Assembly: GCA_003169895.1 (NCBI GenBank)
Contig: PNAE01000012.1
Coordinates: 126,736 to 190,735 of the forward strand
From: Gemmatimonadota bacterium
GTDB lineage: Bacteria; Gemmatimonadota; Gemmatimonadetes; Gemmatimonadales; GWC2-71-9
Length of the DNA: 64,000 nucleotides
Direction of reading: 5' to 3'
Each line of letters begins with the position of its first letter. Positions within the stretch are counted from its first letter, which is position 1. The notes below the pieces were generated by a model. The model was not told the origin of the DNA. It searched no databases and saw only the letters and a program-made list of their open reading frames with translations. The translations under genes were made by a program, and so were the position numbers. This document shows, piece by piece, positions 51,633 to 59,820 of the stretch.

Positions 51633-52531
51633 CGCTTGTTACCACGCTCAAAGTTGGCCGGCTGACGGTGCACGCGCTCGAGGCGGGCGTCCAGAAGCTC
51701 GACGGTGGCGCCATGTTCGGTGTCGTGCCGAAGCCACTCTGGCAGCGCCGGATTCCGGCCGACGAGCGCAACCGGATCCGGATGGCGATGCGGGTCCTCC
51801 TGATCGAGCACGACGACGGCCTCGTGCTCGTCGACTCCGGGCTCGGCAACAAGGAGGCGGCTAAGTTCCTCGACATCTACGGCATCGAAAACACCGGCGC
51901 GGACGGACGCACGACGCTCGAAGACGCATTGGCGGAACTGGGGTACCGGCCGGACGACGTCAAGGTGGTGCTCAACACGCACCTGCATTTCGACCATGCC
52001 GGCGGCAACACATGGATCGCGCCGGATGATCCCGACAAGCGCGTCCGGCTGACGTTCCCCAACGCGCAGTATGTGGTGCACGGTCGTGAGTATGCCTGGG
52101 CCACACATACCAACGAGCGGACGCAGGCGAGTTACCTGCTGCATAATTTCGTGCCGGTCGCCGAGGCGGGGAAGTTCCGCTTCCTCGAGGGACCGAGCGC
52201 GCAGGTGGTGCCCGGGATCGGCGTGATCGTCACGCCGGGACACGTGCCCTGGCACATGTCGGTGCTGATCGAAAGCGACGGCGACGCGCTGCTCTTTCCC
52301 GCCGACACGATCCCTACGGCGCATCACCTGCCGCTGGCGTGGATCATGGGGTACGACGTCGAGCCGCTGCGAACGCTGGAGAGCAAGCGCGCGCTGTATG
52401 CGCGCGGGGTGGCGGAGGGGTGGCGGATCGCCTTCGAACATGACGCGGATACGGTGGTCGGGAGACTGGTGGCGGGCGCGCGTGGTGTGGAGCTGAGCGA
52501 GGTCGAGGTGCGGTCGAAGGTGGCGGACTGA
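51629..52531 (+). CDS. Metallo-beta-lactamase-fold hydrolase
   Basis: 300 residues. Zinc-binding motif THLHFDHAGG with His118, His120, Asp122 and His123; a later metal-site histidine in PGHVPWHMSV, and an aspartate in FPADTIPTAHH. The arrangement DSGLGNKEAAKF and YVVHGREYAWAT is typical of quorum-quenching-lactonase or arylsulfatase-like MBL members. Substrate unknown. No signal peptide. ATG 51629 overlaps the exonuclease stop; the gene closes the run before the infC promoter. Confidence 0.88.
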   Translation: MTLVTTLKVGRLTVHALEAGVQKLDGGAMFGVVPKPLWQRRIPADERNRIRMAMRVLLIEHDDGLVLVDSGLGNKEAAKFLDIYGIENTGADGRTTLEDALAELGYRPDDVKVVLNTHLHFDHAGGNTWIAPDDPDKRVRLTFPNAQYVVHGREYAWATHTNERTQASYLLHNFVPVAEAGKFRFLEGPSAQVVPGIGVIVTPGHVPWHMSVLIESDGDALLFPADTIPTAHHLPLAWIMGYDVEPLRTLESKRALYARGVAEGWRIAFEHDADTVVGRLVAGARGVELSEVEVRSKVAD

Positions 52532-52551
52532 AATCCGGGGCGACGCTCCCC

Positions 52552-52580
52552 TTGCCGCCGCCCCGGCAGCCCGCTAGGTT
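52552..52580 (+). promoter_or_regulatory. Putative infC operon promoter
   Basis: TTGCCG (52552-52557), 17 bases, TAGGTT (52575-52580). It predicts a leader of about 200 bases before GTG 52788 containing two GC-rich hairpins. Confidence 0.5.
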
Positions 52581-52663
52581 GCGATCCATTCAAGCGGACG
52601 GCCAACCCGTCCCACCGCGAGCCAGCACCAGACGGCGATCCGGTCCAAAGAGTCATAAGCATC

Positions 52664-52679
52664 CGGTCCTCCGGGACCG
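52664..52679 (+). other. First leader hairpin of infC
   Basis: CGGTCC, loop TCCG, GGACCG: perfect 6-bp stem in the predicted infC leader. The sequence CGGTCC also occurs upstream at 52640-52645, so the 3' arm GGACCG could pair alternatively with that copy. Confidence 0.4.
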
Positions 52680-52695
52680 TGGTGCGCCTCTTCGG

Positions 52696-52719
52696 ACACC
52701 CCGCCAACCGGCGGGGTGT
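52696..52719 (+). promoter_or_regulatory. Strong leader hairpin of infC-rpmI-rplT
   Basis: ACACCCCGCC, loop AACC, GGCGGGGTGT: a perfect 10-bp GC-rich stem followed by TCGCGTTTAC. It resembles an attenuator or L20/IF3-responsive leader, as known for this operon in Bacillus and E. coli, though the U-tract is weak. An in-frame GTG (52716) lies inside its 3' arm. Confidence 0.5.
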
Positions 52720-52787
52720 TCGCGTTTACAGGTCCTCAAACCGGGAATGGCCCACTGTCTTCCATCGAGCGTGAGCGTCGAGTACGG

Positions 52788-53276
52788 GTGAATCGGCAGA
52801 TTCGCATCTCGCCGGTTCGAGTGGTGACAGCAGAAGGTGAGCAGCTAGGGGTGCTTTCGATCGAGGAAGCGTTGTTTGCGGCGCAGGAGCGGGGCCTCGA
52901 CCTGGTCGAGGTCGCACCGATGGCCCGGCCGCCCGTGGTCAAGATCATGGACTACGGCAAGTTCAAGTTCGAAGAGGCGAAGGCGGCGCGCGCCGCCAAG
53001 AAGAAGCAGCACGTGATCCACCTGAAGGAAGTGAAGTTCCGACCGGGGATCGACGACCACGACTTCGACTTCAAGACCCGGCACGCGCGTGAATTCCTCG
53101 GCGACGGGAACAAGGTCAAGGTGACGATGATGTTTCGCGGGCGGCAGATCGCGCACACCGAGCTCGGCAAGGCCGTGCTCGATCGCGTGGCGGCCACCCT
53201 GGCCGACGTCGGCAAGGTCGAGCAGGACGCCAAGCTCGATGGCCGCAACATGGTGATGGTGCTCGCGCCGAAGTGA
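52788..53276 (+). CDS. infC: Translation initiation factor IF-3
   Basis: Prevents premature subunit joining and checks start codons. The clear protein begins [21 protein letters not shown]; the N-domain is followed by [24 protein letters not shown] and a C-domain with [25 protein letters not shown] and [14 protein letters not shown]. No ATG is present. GTG 52788 gives 162 residues and is used here. The frame is open upstream through a basic stretch (ERERRVRV), so an ATC at 52764 or GTG at 52716 might be used. A non-canonical start would parallel the AUU start that allows IF3 autoregulation in E. coli. Confidence 0.92.
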   Translation: MNRQIRISPVRVVTAEGEQLGVLSIEEALFAAQERGLDLVEVAPMARPPVVKIMDYGKFKFEEAKAARAAKKKQHVIHLKEVKFRPGIDDHDFDFKTRHAREFLGDGNKVKVTMMFRGRQIAHTELGKAVLDRVAATLADVGKVEQDAKLDGRNMVMVLAPK

Positions 53277-53307
53277 GCGCCAGACGCCGACCGAACGGAG
53301 AGACGGG

Positions 53308-53502
53308 ATGCCCAAGCAGAAAACAAAACGCGCGGCGATGAAGCGCTTCAGCCTGACCGGCACCGGCAAGATCAAGCGCAGCCGGGCCAACAAGCGCCAC
53401 ATCCTGACCAAGAAGACGACCAAGCGCAAGAATCAGCTCGGCAAGTCCGCGCTGGTCAGCTCGGCCGACTATCGGCGCACCATCAAGCTGTTGCAGGCGT
53501 GA
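53308..53502 (+). CDS. rpmI: 50S ribosomal protein L35
   Basis: 64 residues, highly basic. [40 protein letters not shown] matches L35 throughout. Located in the invariant infC-rpmI-rplT order with GGAGAG upstream of ATG 53308. Presumably controlled with rplT through the infC leader. Confidence 0.97.
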   Translation: MPKQKTKRAAMKRFSLTGTGKIKRSRANKRHILTKKTTKRKNQLGKSALVSSADYRRTIKLLQA

Positions 53503-53513
53503 GGAGCTGAGCG

Positions 53514-53870
53514 ATGCCAAGAGCCAGGGGCGGGGTCGCGCATCACGCGCGCAAGAAGAAGATCATGGCGGCCGCCAAGGGCGGGCGCGGGGCTCGCAGC
53601 AAGCTGTACAAGGCGGCCAAGGAGAACGTCGAGCGCGGGCTGGCGTACGCCTATCGCGACCGGCGCAAGAAGAAGGGCGACTTCCGCCGTCTCTGGATCA
53701 CGCGGATCGGCGCGGCGGCTCGCCTGCACGAGATCAGCTATTCGCGCCTCATGGCGGGCCTCAAGGCCGCCGGCGTGGAGATCAATCGCAAGCTGCTCGC
53801 CGACCTCGCCGTGACCGACGCCGCCGCGTTTGCCAAGCTCGCCGAGGTCGCCAAGTCGCAGCAGGGCTGA
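53514..53870 (+). CDS. rplT: 50S ribosomal protein L20
   Basis: 118 residues. [64 protein letters not shown] is textbook L20, with a basic extended N-terminal tail and a globular C-domain ([25 protein letters not shown]). L20 is an early 23S rRNA assembly protein and, in other bacteria, the autogenous repressor of this operon by binding the leader or the rpmI region. Begins eleven bases after rpmI. Confidence 0.98.
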   Translation: MPRARGGVAHHARKKKIMAAAKGGRGARSKLYKAAKENVERGLAYAYRDRRKKKGDFRRLWITRIGAAARLHEISYSRLMAGLKAAGVEINRKLLADLAVTDAAAFAKLAEVAKSQQG

Positions 53871-53902
53871 CAGGTGCTCTGGTTCGCGCTAATTCTGGGG
53901 TC

Positions 53903-53924
53903 GGCCGTCGCGGTACGGACGGCC
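53903..53924 (+). other. Hairpin between rplT and pheS
   Basis: GGCCGTC, eight-base loop, GACGGCC, with extra G/C pairs possible on the flanks. It ends two bases before ATG 53927, so it would occlude that start but not GTG 53957. It may reduce read-through from the ribosomal-protein genes into pheST; the T-rich stretch after it is weak. Confidence 0.4.
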
Positions 53925-53956
53925 CCATGCTGGTTTCTGACCCCTGCGGAGCGCCG

Positions 53957-55024
53957 GTGACCGCACCCTCGGACCCCGAATCCCTCGACGCACTGCGCCA
54001 ACGCCTCGCCGCGGTGGCGTCGCTTGAACTCGCGGCACTCGACGCGGAAGAGATCGCCGTGCTGGGGCGCAAGCAGGGCGAGCTGACCCACCTGCTGAAG
54101 GCGATGGCCACGCTGCCGCTCGACGAGAAGAAGCAACGGGGGGCCGCGCTCAACGCTCTAAAACTCGAGTTCGACGCTGCCGTTGCCGCGCGCCGCACCG
54201 AACTCAAGCACGGCGCGGAGGCGCGCGACGCACGCGAGGTCGATCTCACGATGCCCGGGCGCGCGACCTGGACCGGTACCCGGCACCCCGTCACGGTGGT
54301 GATGGACGAGATCGTGGACATCTTCCGGGAACTCGGGTTCGTCGTGGCGCTCGGGCCGGATATCGAGAACGAGGAGCGCAACTTCGGCGCGCTCAACTTC
54401 CCGCCGGACCACCCGGCGCTCGACATGCATGACACGCTGTACGTCGACACGGCCGGTGCCGATCTGCCAGCCGGAGAGCGGCTGCTGTTGCGCACTCACA
54501 CCTCGCCGGTGCAGGTGCGGGTCATGCGCGCCGGGCCACCGCCGTATCGCGTGGTTATTCCCGGGCTTGCCTATCGCAACGATCCATTCGACGCATCGCA
54601 CGCGCCCGCGTTCACCCAGATGGAGGGACTCGCCGTCGACGAAGGCATCAGCTTCGTCGACCTCAAGGCAACGCTCAGTCACTTCGCCCGCCGATTTTTC
54701 CAGAGCGACGCGCAGGTGCGCTTCCGGCCGTCCTATTTTCCGTTCACCGAGCCGTCCGCGGAAATGGACGTCTCATGCGCGCTCTGCGGCGGATCCGGCT
54801 GCGCGGCCTGCAAGGGCAGCGGCTGGATGGAGATCCTCGGCTGCGGCATGGTGCACGAGAACGTCCTCTCGAACTGCGGCGTCGACCCCGAGCGGTATAC
54901 CGGCTTCGCGTTCGGCATGGGACCGCATCGCATTGCGATGCTCCGCTACGGGCTCGCCGATATCCGCCTGCTCTACGGCGGCGACATGCGGTTCCTCGCG
55001 CAATTCGGTGCGCTGGGCCAATGA
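53957..55024 (+). CDS. pheS: Phenylalanyl-tRNA synthetase alpha subunit
   Basis: Catalytic subunit of the alpha2-beta2 enzyme. 355 residues from GTG 53957, which has GGAG six bases upstream; ATG 53927 is in frame but follows a hairpin immediately. The N-terminal coiled-coil tRNA-binding arm is followed by the class II core: GFVVALGPDIENEERNF, DHPALDMHDTLY, LLRTHTSPVQVR, TQMEGLAVDEGISF. A cysteine-rich CALCGGSGCAACKGSGWMEI loop is followed by ILGCGMVHENVL and the motif 3 segment AFGMGPHRIAMLRYGL. Overlaps pheT by four bases. Confidence 0.96.
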   Translation: MTAPSDPESLDALRQRLAAVASLELAALDAEEIAVLGRKQGELTHLLKAMATLPLDEKKQRGAALNALKLEFDAAVAARRTELKHGAEARDAREVDLTMPGRATWTGTRHPVTVVMDEIVDIFRELGFVVALGPDIENEERNFGALNFPPDHPALDMHDTLYVDTAGADLPAGERLLLRTHTSPVQVRVMRAGPPPYRVVIPGLAYRNDPFDASHAPAFTQMEGLAVDEGISFVDLKATLSHFARRFFQSDAQVRFRPSYFPFTEPSAEMDVSCALCGGSGCAACKGSGWMEILGCGMVHENVLSNCGVDPERYTGFAFGMGPHRIAMLRYGLADIRLLYGGDMRFLAQFGALGQ

Positions 55025-57399
55025 ACGCCTCGCGCCAGTGGCTGGAGGCGTTCCTGCGGCGCCGGCTCGACAGCCGCGACCTCGCGGCGCGGCTGGCGAT
55101 GCTGGGCGCGCCCGTGGACGCGATCGAACCGGTCGGCGCCGACCTTCGTACCTTCGTCGTCGGACTCGTGACGGCGGTGCGACAGCATCCCGACGCGGAC
55201 AAGCTGCGCCTCACGACCGTTGATGACGGCAGCGGCACGCTGTTTTCCGTCGTCTGCGGCGCGGCCAACGTGACGGCAGGACGGAAGTACCCCTTCGCGC
55301 GCCTTGGCACGGTGATGCCCGACGGCATGACGATCGAGAAGCGGAAGCTTCGCGGCGAACCGTCGGAGGGCATGCTCTGCTCAGCGCGCGAGCTCGGGCT
55401 GGGTGAGGACCACGACGGCCTGCTGACGCTCGACACGGATGCCGCGCCCGGGACGCCGTTGATCGACGTCCTCGACGTGGGTGATGAGCGACTGGTGATC
55501 GACGTGACCCCGAATCGCGCCGATCTGCTCGGGCACAAAGGCGTAGCCCGGGAACTTGCGGCGTCGTTCGGCGTGCCATTCCGGCTGCCTGAGATCCCCG
55601 GCGAGGTCGCGCTCGATCTCCCGACGCCGACGCGGTTCGGCGACGAGGCGCCGGTCGGCGGCATCCGGCTCGCCATTGACGATCGTGATGGCTGCGGTCG
55701 CTTCCTCGCGGCAGTGATTCGCGGCGTGTCGGTCGGGGCGTCGCCCGAATGGTTGCGCCGGCGCCTCGTCTCGGCGGGGGTGCGGTCCATCAACAACGTC
55801 GTCGACGCGACCAATTACATCATGCTTGAGTTGAACCAGCCGATGCATGCATACGACGCGGCGACGCTGCGGGGACCGTCCCTGATCGCCCGGTCGTCCC
55901 GCCCCGGCGAGCGTCTCGTCACACTCGATGGCGTCGATCGCGTCGTTCCCGACGGCACGCTGGTGATCGCGGACGCGGAGCGCGTCATCGGCATCGCCGG
56001 CGTAATGGGTGGTCGGGACACCGAGGTGACCGAGCGAACCACCGATATCATGCTGGAATGCGCCTGGTTCAGTCCGGTGCGGGTGCGGCGGGCGCGCCGC
56101 GCGCTTGATCTTGCGACCGACGCCGCGCAGCGGTTCGAGCGTGGCACCGATCGTTGGGGGGCTGTCGATGCGTTCCGGCGCTGCCTCCGCCTGCTGGTCA
56201 CGGTCGCAGGCGGCGCGCTCGACGGATCATCCGCCGACTGTTTCCCGGTGCCGAGCCACCCGCCGCGGATTTTCCTGCGGCCGGCTCGCGTGGCACAGGT
56301 GCTGGGAATCGAGCTGGCGTGGCAGGAGATCGAGAAGCACTTGGTCGCTATCGGGGCGACGGTGTTGAGCAAGCCGGGCGACGGGCGGATCGCCGTTGAT
56401 GTGCCCGGCTGGCGGCCGGACCTCACCGCGGAGATCGACCTGATCGAGGAGGTCGCGCGGGTGCATGGTTACGATCGCTTCCCGACCGAGCTGCGCGCGT
56501 CCCGTCCAGGACTCCGGGTGGACGATGCGGCATGGGCGGCAGCCGGGCGGTTGCGCCTTGCGCTCGCGGCACACGGCCTCAGCGAGGTGATCACGCTGCC
56601 GATGGTCGCCAGGGCAGGCTCCGACGCGCCCCGCGTACTGAACCCGTTGTCCGCCGACCACGGGCTGTTGCGTGACACGTTACTGCCATCACTGGTGCAC
56701 GAGGTCGAGGCGAACTGGGCGATGCACACCGCCAACATCCGGCTGTTCGAAGTGGGTACCGGATTCGCCGCCGGGAAGCACGGCGCCCTGCCGACCGAGG
56801 CGCTACGGGTCGCGTTCGCCGTTACCGGGGACCGGGCTCCGGCACATTGGACCGATGGTGGCAAGCCGGCTGCCTGGGATCGCTGGGACGCGTCAGGCCT
56901 GTTCGAACGCCTCGTTGATCTGGCGCATCCCACGGCGAAGGTCCATGTTGAAGGTGATCGCTGGATCGCCCGGCTCGCCGACGGCAGCGTGGTCGGCAGC
57001 TGCGGCGCGTGTCCTGCGGACGCGCCGCCCTGGGCGGCGCCGTTGTTCGGTGGCGAGGTCACGGTCGGGCTGGATTTGCGGCAGCGCGCGTCGTTCACTC
57101 CTCTTCCGGTGTTTCCGTCGATCGCGCGAGACCTGGCGCTGCTGCTCGATCTGTCGCAGGCGTCTGCCGGCATCACCGGATTGCTCGCCGAGCGCGGCCG
57201 GCGCCACGGCCTGGAATCGGTGGCCGTAATCGACGAGTACCGCGGCAAGGGTCTGCCGAGCGGGAAGCGGAGCATCACTGTCCGGCTAGTATTCCGGTCA
57301 GCCGATCGGACGCTTACCGATTCCGAGGTCGAGCAGGCGCTGGGGCGCTTGCGAACTTCGTTGGAGCGCGAGCTTGATGTCACCGTACGTTCGACCTGA
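55021..57399 (+). CDS. pheT: Phenylalanyl-tRNA synthetase beta subunit
   Basis: 792 residues from ATG 55021. Domains in order: EMAP-II-like tRNA-binding domain at about 40-155 (HPDADKLRLTTVDDG, GEPSEGMLCSARELGL); B3/B4 editing domain with RADLLGHKGVARELAA, NVVDATNYIMLELNQPMHAYD; B5 domain; catalytic-like core with EVITLPMV and NPLSADHGLLRDTLLPSLV; and the C-terminal ferredoxin-fold anticodon-binding domain (FTPLPVFPSIARDLALLLD ... SADRTLTDSEVEQALGRLRTSLE). Complete. Its end overlaps the next small gene by 23 bases. Confidence 0.96.
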   Translation: MNASRQWLEAFLRRRLDSRDLAARLAMLGAPVDAIEPVGADLRTFVVGLVTAVRQHPDADKLRLTTVDDGSGTLFSVVCGAANVTAGRKYPFARLGTVMPDGMTIEKRKLRGEPSEGMLCSARELGLGEDHDGLLTLDTDAAPGTPLIDVLDVGDERLVIDVTPNRADLLGHKGVARELAASFGVPFRLPEIPGEVALDLPTPTRFGDEAPVGGIRLAIDDRDGCGRFLAAVIRGVSVGASPEWLRRRLVSAGVRSINNVVDATNYIMLELNQPMHAYDAATLRGPSLIARSSRPGERLVTLDGVDRVVPDGTLVIADAERVIGIAGVMGGRDTEVTERTTDIMLECAWFSPVRVRRARRALDLATDAAQRFERGTDRWGAVDAFRRCLRLLVTVAGGALDGSSADCFPVPSHPPRIFLRPARVAQVLGIELAWQEIEKHLVAIGATVLSKPGDGRIAVDVPGWRPDLTAEIDLIEEVARVHGYDRFPTELRASRPGLRVDDAAWAAAGRLRLALAAHGLSEVITLPMVARAGSDAPRVLNPLSADHGLLRDTLLPSLVHEVEANWAMHTANIRLFEVGTGFAAGKHGALPTEALRVAFAVTGDRAPAHWTDGGKPAAWDRWDASGLFERLVDLAHPTAKVHVEGDRWIARLADGSVVGSCGACPADAPPWAAPLFGGEVTVGLDLRQRASFTPLPVFPSIARDLALLLDLSQASAGITGLLAERGRRHGLESVAVIDEYRGKGLPSGKRSITVRLVFRSADRTLTDSEVEQALGRLRTSLERELDVTVRST

Positions 57400-57688
57400 C
57401 TTGCCGGCCCTGCACGAGCTCGAGCGCGTGCTCGGGCACCTGACCGAGGAGCTGACGGCGTGGCGCCGGCGCTGCCAGAAGGCCGAGACTGAACTGCAGG
57501 GCCTCAAGGCGCAGGGTGGCATGGTTCCGGGCGACGACGTGACGCGGGTTCGCGGCCGTGCGCTCGATCTGGAGCGCGAGAACCTCGACCTGCGCTCCCG
57601 CGTCGAGCGCGCGTGTGAGATGGTCAATCGGTTGCAGCAGCGCCTGGCATTCCTCGAAGACGAGCAGCCATCGGAGACCGCCCGGTGA
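57377..57688 (+). CDS. Small coiled-coil protein between pheT and zapA
   Basis: 103 residues from ATG 57377 (a TTG one codon earlier is possible), starting inside pheT and overlapping zapA by four bases (GTGA). Two heptad-type helices (LHELERVLGHLTEELTAWRRRCQKAETELQGL and RALDLERENLDLRSRVERACEMVNRLQQRLAFLEDE) are joined by a glycine-containing break. The size, charge and position beside zapA resemble ZapB-like or septal coiled-coil factors, but I see no specific signature. Function inferred from context only. Confidence 0.7.
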   Translation: MSPYVRPDLPALHELERVLGHLTEELTAWRRRCQKAETELQGLKAQGGMVPGDDVTRVRGRALDLERENLDLRSRVERACEMVNRLQQRLAFLEDEQPSETAR

Positions 57689-58014
57689 CCAGTCCCGCCA
57701 AGCATTCCGTGCGCATCCAGGTCGGCGGGGAAGAGCTCCAGCTGCGTAGCGAGCTGCCGCCGGATTACGCCCGTGAGGTCGCGGCGCACTTTGATGCTGC
57801 GCTGCGGCGGATTCGCGCCGCCGCGCCCTCGCTCGAGGCCTACAAGGCGGCGATCCTGGCAGGACTCGCAGTGACCGACGAGTTGTTCCGAACTCGCCGC
57901 GCCGACGCCGAGGTCGCGGAGCGGATTACTGCCCTGACTGACGAGGCGGCCCGGCTGCTGCCACCCACGAAGCGGGCGGCCGCCAAGGCGGAAGGCGCCG
58001 CGCGAAAGACGTGA
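57685..58014 (+). CDS. zapA: Cell division protein ZapA
   Basis: Cross-links FtsZ protofilaments at the Z ring. 109 residues from GTG 57685. N-terminal globular part HSVRIQVGGEELQLRSELPPDYAREVAAHFDAALRRI has the ZapA I-x-G-x-E-(Y/L)-x-L pattern. The long C-terminal coiled coil follows (AAILAGLAVTDELFRTRRADAEVAERITALTDEAARLL). An alanine/lysine-rich tail closes it. Coupled to the coiled-coil gene upstream. Confidence 0.9.
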   Translation: MTSPAKHSVRIQVGGEELQLRSELPPDYAREVAAHFDAALRRIRAAAPSLEAYKAAILAGLAVTDELFRTRRADAEVAERITALTDEAARLLPPTKRAAAKAEGAARKT

Positions 58015-58171
58015 GCGGGGCCATCTTCGGATCGTCCCGCTTTTCGTTGCATCCTTGACCTTCGCCAACGCGAGCTGTCGGGTCGCGCCTCCTCACCTCC
58101 TCCGCTGTTCACTCTCCCGCTCACAGATGGCCAGCCGATGACCTGCGGTGTCCACTAATTCCCCGCTCGTG
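58010..58171 (+). ncRNA. Possible structured RNA (6S-like?) between zapA and rny
   Basis: Two distant segments, GAGCGGGG (58013-58020) and CCCCGCTC (58161-58168), are exact reverse complements, extendable with G-T pairs to about 11 bp. They enclose about 160 bases with a central hairpin (CGCGA / TCGCG, 58069-58087) and long unpaired pyrimidine-rich stretches. 6S RNA has this size and shape, and ssrS lies next to zapA in many bacteria. The fold was done by eye, no promoter is evident, and the closing stem enters the last zapA codons. The rest of the spacer (58172-58242) holds only the rny ribosome-binding site GAGG and a possible TAGGGC/GCCCTA stem. Confidence 0.35.
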
Positions 58172-58242
58172 GTTACGTTCTAACCCAGTCTGGCCAACGC
58201 TTTACTAGGGCGGTATCGCGCTCTGCCCTATGAGGTGCATAG

Positions 58243-59820
58243 ATGATGACCATATGGGCTGCCCTGGTGGGCGGCGTGGTAGTGGGCGCCGTCGGCGGCA
58301 TCGTGATCTGGAACAGCTTCCTTGCAGCGCGGAAGCGCTCGGGGCAGGCGATCATCGCGGCGGCCGAGCAGCGTGCCGCCGATGTGATCGGTGCGGCCGA
58401 CCGGCAGGTCGGCGTGGAGCGGGAGCGCCAGCTGGTGGCCGCGCGGGAGGAAGCGCTCGGCATCAAGGAAGAAGCCGTGCGCGAAGCATCGCGCCGTCGC
58501 GACGAGCTGGATCAGGCTGAGCGCCGGCTCGCCAACCGCGAGGCTGGCGTCGGTGAGCGCCAGGACCGGTTGCGCAACGACGAGCGCGCCCTGGAACAAC
58601 GCCGCACTGACCTCGCGAAAAAGGAAGCCGCCGCCGCAACGCGGCAGGAGGAATTGCAGCAGTCACACCGTGAGGTCCAGGCCCGCCTCGAACGCGTTGC
58701 CGCGCTGACCGCCGAGGAGGCGGCCCGTGAAGTCCGGCAGCAGGTGGAGGACGAGGCGCGCACCCAGGCGGCCGCATTGGCGCGCGACATCAAGGACAAG
58801 GCCCGCCGCGAGGCGGAGAAGGACGCGCGCCGCATCATTTCGATGGCGACGCAACGACTCGCGGCCGAGCACACGGCGGAAACCACCGTTGCGACCGTGG
58901 CGCTGCCGAGTGACGAAATGAAGGGCCGCATTATCGGCCGCGAGGGGCGGAACATCCGTGCCTTCGAGCTGGCCACCGGTGTCGACGTGATCATCGACGA
59001 CACTCCCGACACCGTTGCCATTTCCTGTTTCGATCCGATCCGCCGCGAGGTCGCGCGCCGCGCGCTCGAGGCGTTGATCGCCGATGGCCGGATCCATCCC
59101 GGACGCGTCGAGGAACTGGTCACCAAGATGCGCGCTGAGCTCGACAAGCAGCTGGTCGAACTGGGCGAGCAGGCGGCGTATGACGTCGGCGTCCACGGCC
59201 TCCACCCGGAGCTGATCAAGCTCATCGGCCGGATGCGCTATCGCTCGTCGTACGGCCAGAATCTCTACGAGCATTCCAAGGAAGTCGCCTGGATTGCCGG
59301 AATGATGGCGGCGGAATTGCACCTCGATGTCGTGCTCGCCAAGCGCGGCGGCCTCGTGCACGACATCGGCAAGGTGCTGACGCACGAGAGCGAGGGAACC
59401 CATGTCCAGCTCGGCGTCGAAACCTGCCGGAAGTACGGTGAATCCGCAGCGGTGATCAATTGCATCGAGGCACACCACGACGACGTGCCGCACGAGTCAT
59501 CCGAATCGGTCCTCGTGCAGGCATCCGACGCCATCAGCGGTTCGCGCCCGGGCGCACGCCGCGAGGCGTTCGAGAGCTATGTCAAGCGACTCACCAAGTT
59601 GGAAGAAATCGCCTCGGGGTATCCTGGCGTCGACAAGACGACCGTGATCCAGGCCGGTCGCGAAATCCGGGTGATCGTCAAGCCGGAGCAGATCACCGAC
59701 GGCGATGCGCAGACGCTGTCCGAAACGATCGCCCGCCGGATCGAGAACGAGCTGCAGTATCCCGGGCAGATCCGGGTCACCGTGATTCGGGAGACGCGCG
59801 CTTCGGACATCGCGAAATGA
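58243..59820 (+). CDS. rny: Ribonuclease Y
   Basis: Membrane-anchored endoribonuclease initiating mRNA decay. 525 residues from ATG 58243 (GAGG at seven bases; ATG 58246 also possible). One N-terminal membrane helix (about 4-22), then a long charged coiled coil to about residue 200. The KH domain contains MKGRIIGREGRNIRAFELATGVDVIIDDTP. The HD domain has the metal motif GLVHDIGKVLTHE (near 371-383) and EAHHDDVPHESSE. The length matches the family (about 520). Confidence 0.96.
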   Translation: MMTIWAALVGGVVVGAVGGIVIWNSFLAARKRSGQAIIAAAEQRAADVIGAADRQVGVERERQLVAAREEALGIKEEAVREASRRRDELDQAERRLANREAGVGERQDRLRNDERALEQRRTDLAKKEAAAATRQEELQQSHREVQARLERVAALTAEEAAREVRQQVEDEARTQAAALARDIKDKARREAEKDARRIISMATQRLAAEHTAETTVATVALPSDEMKGRIIGREGRNIRAFELATGVDVIIDDTPDTVAISCFDPIRREVARRALEALIADGRIHPGRVEELVTKMRAELDKQLVELGEQAAYDVGVHGLHPELIKLIGRMRYRSSYGQNLYEHSKEVAWIAGMMAAELHLDVVLAKRGGLVHDIGKVLTHESEGTHVQLGVETCRKYGESAAVINCIEAHHDDVPHESSESVLVQASDAISGSRPGARREAFESYVKRLTKLEEIASGYPGVDKTTVIQAGREIRVIVKPEQITDGDAQTLSETIARRIENELQYPGQIRVTVIRETRASDIAK

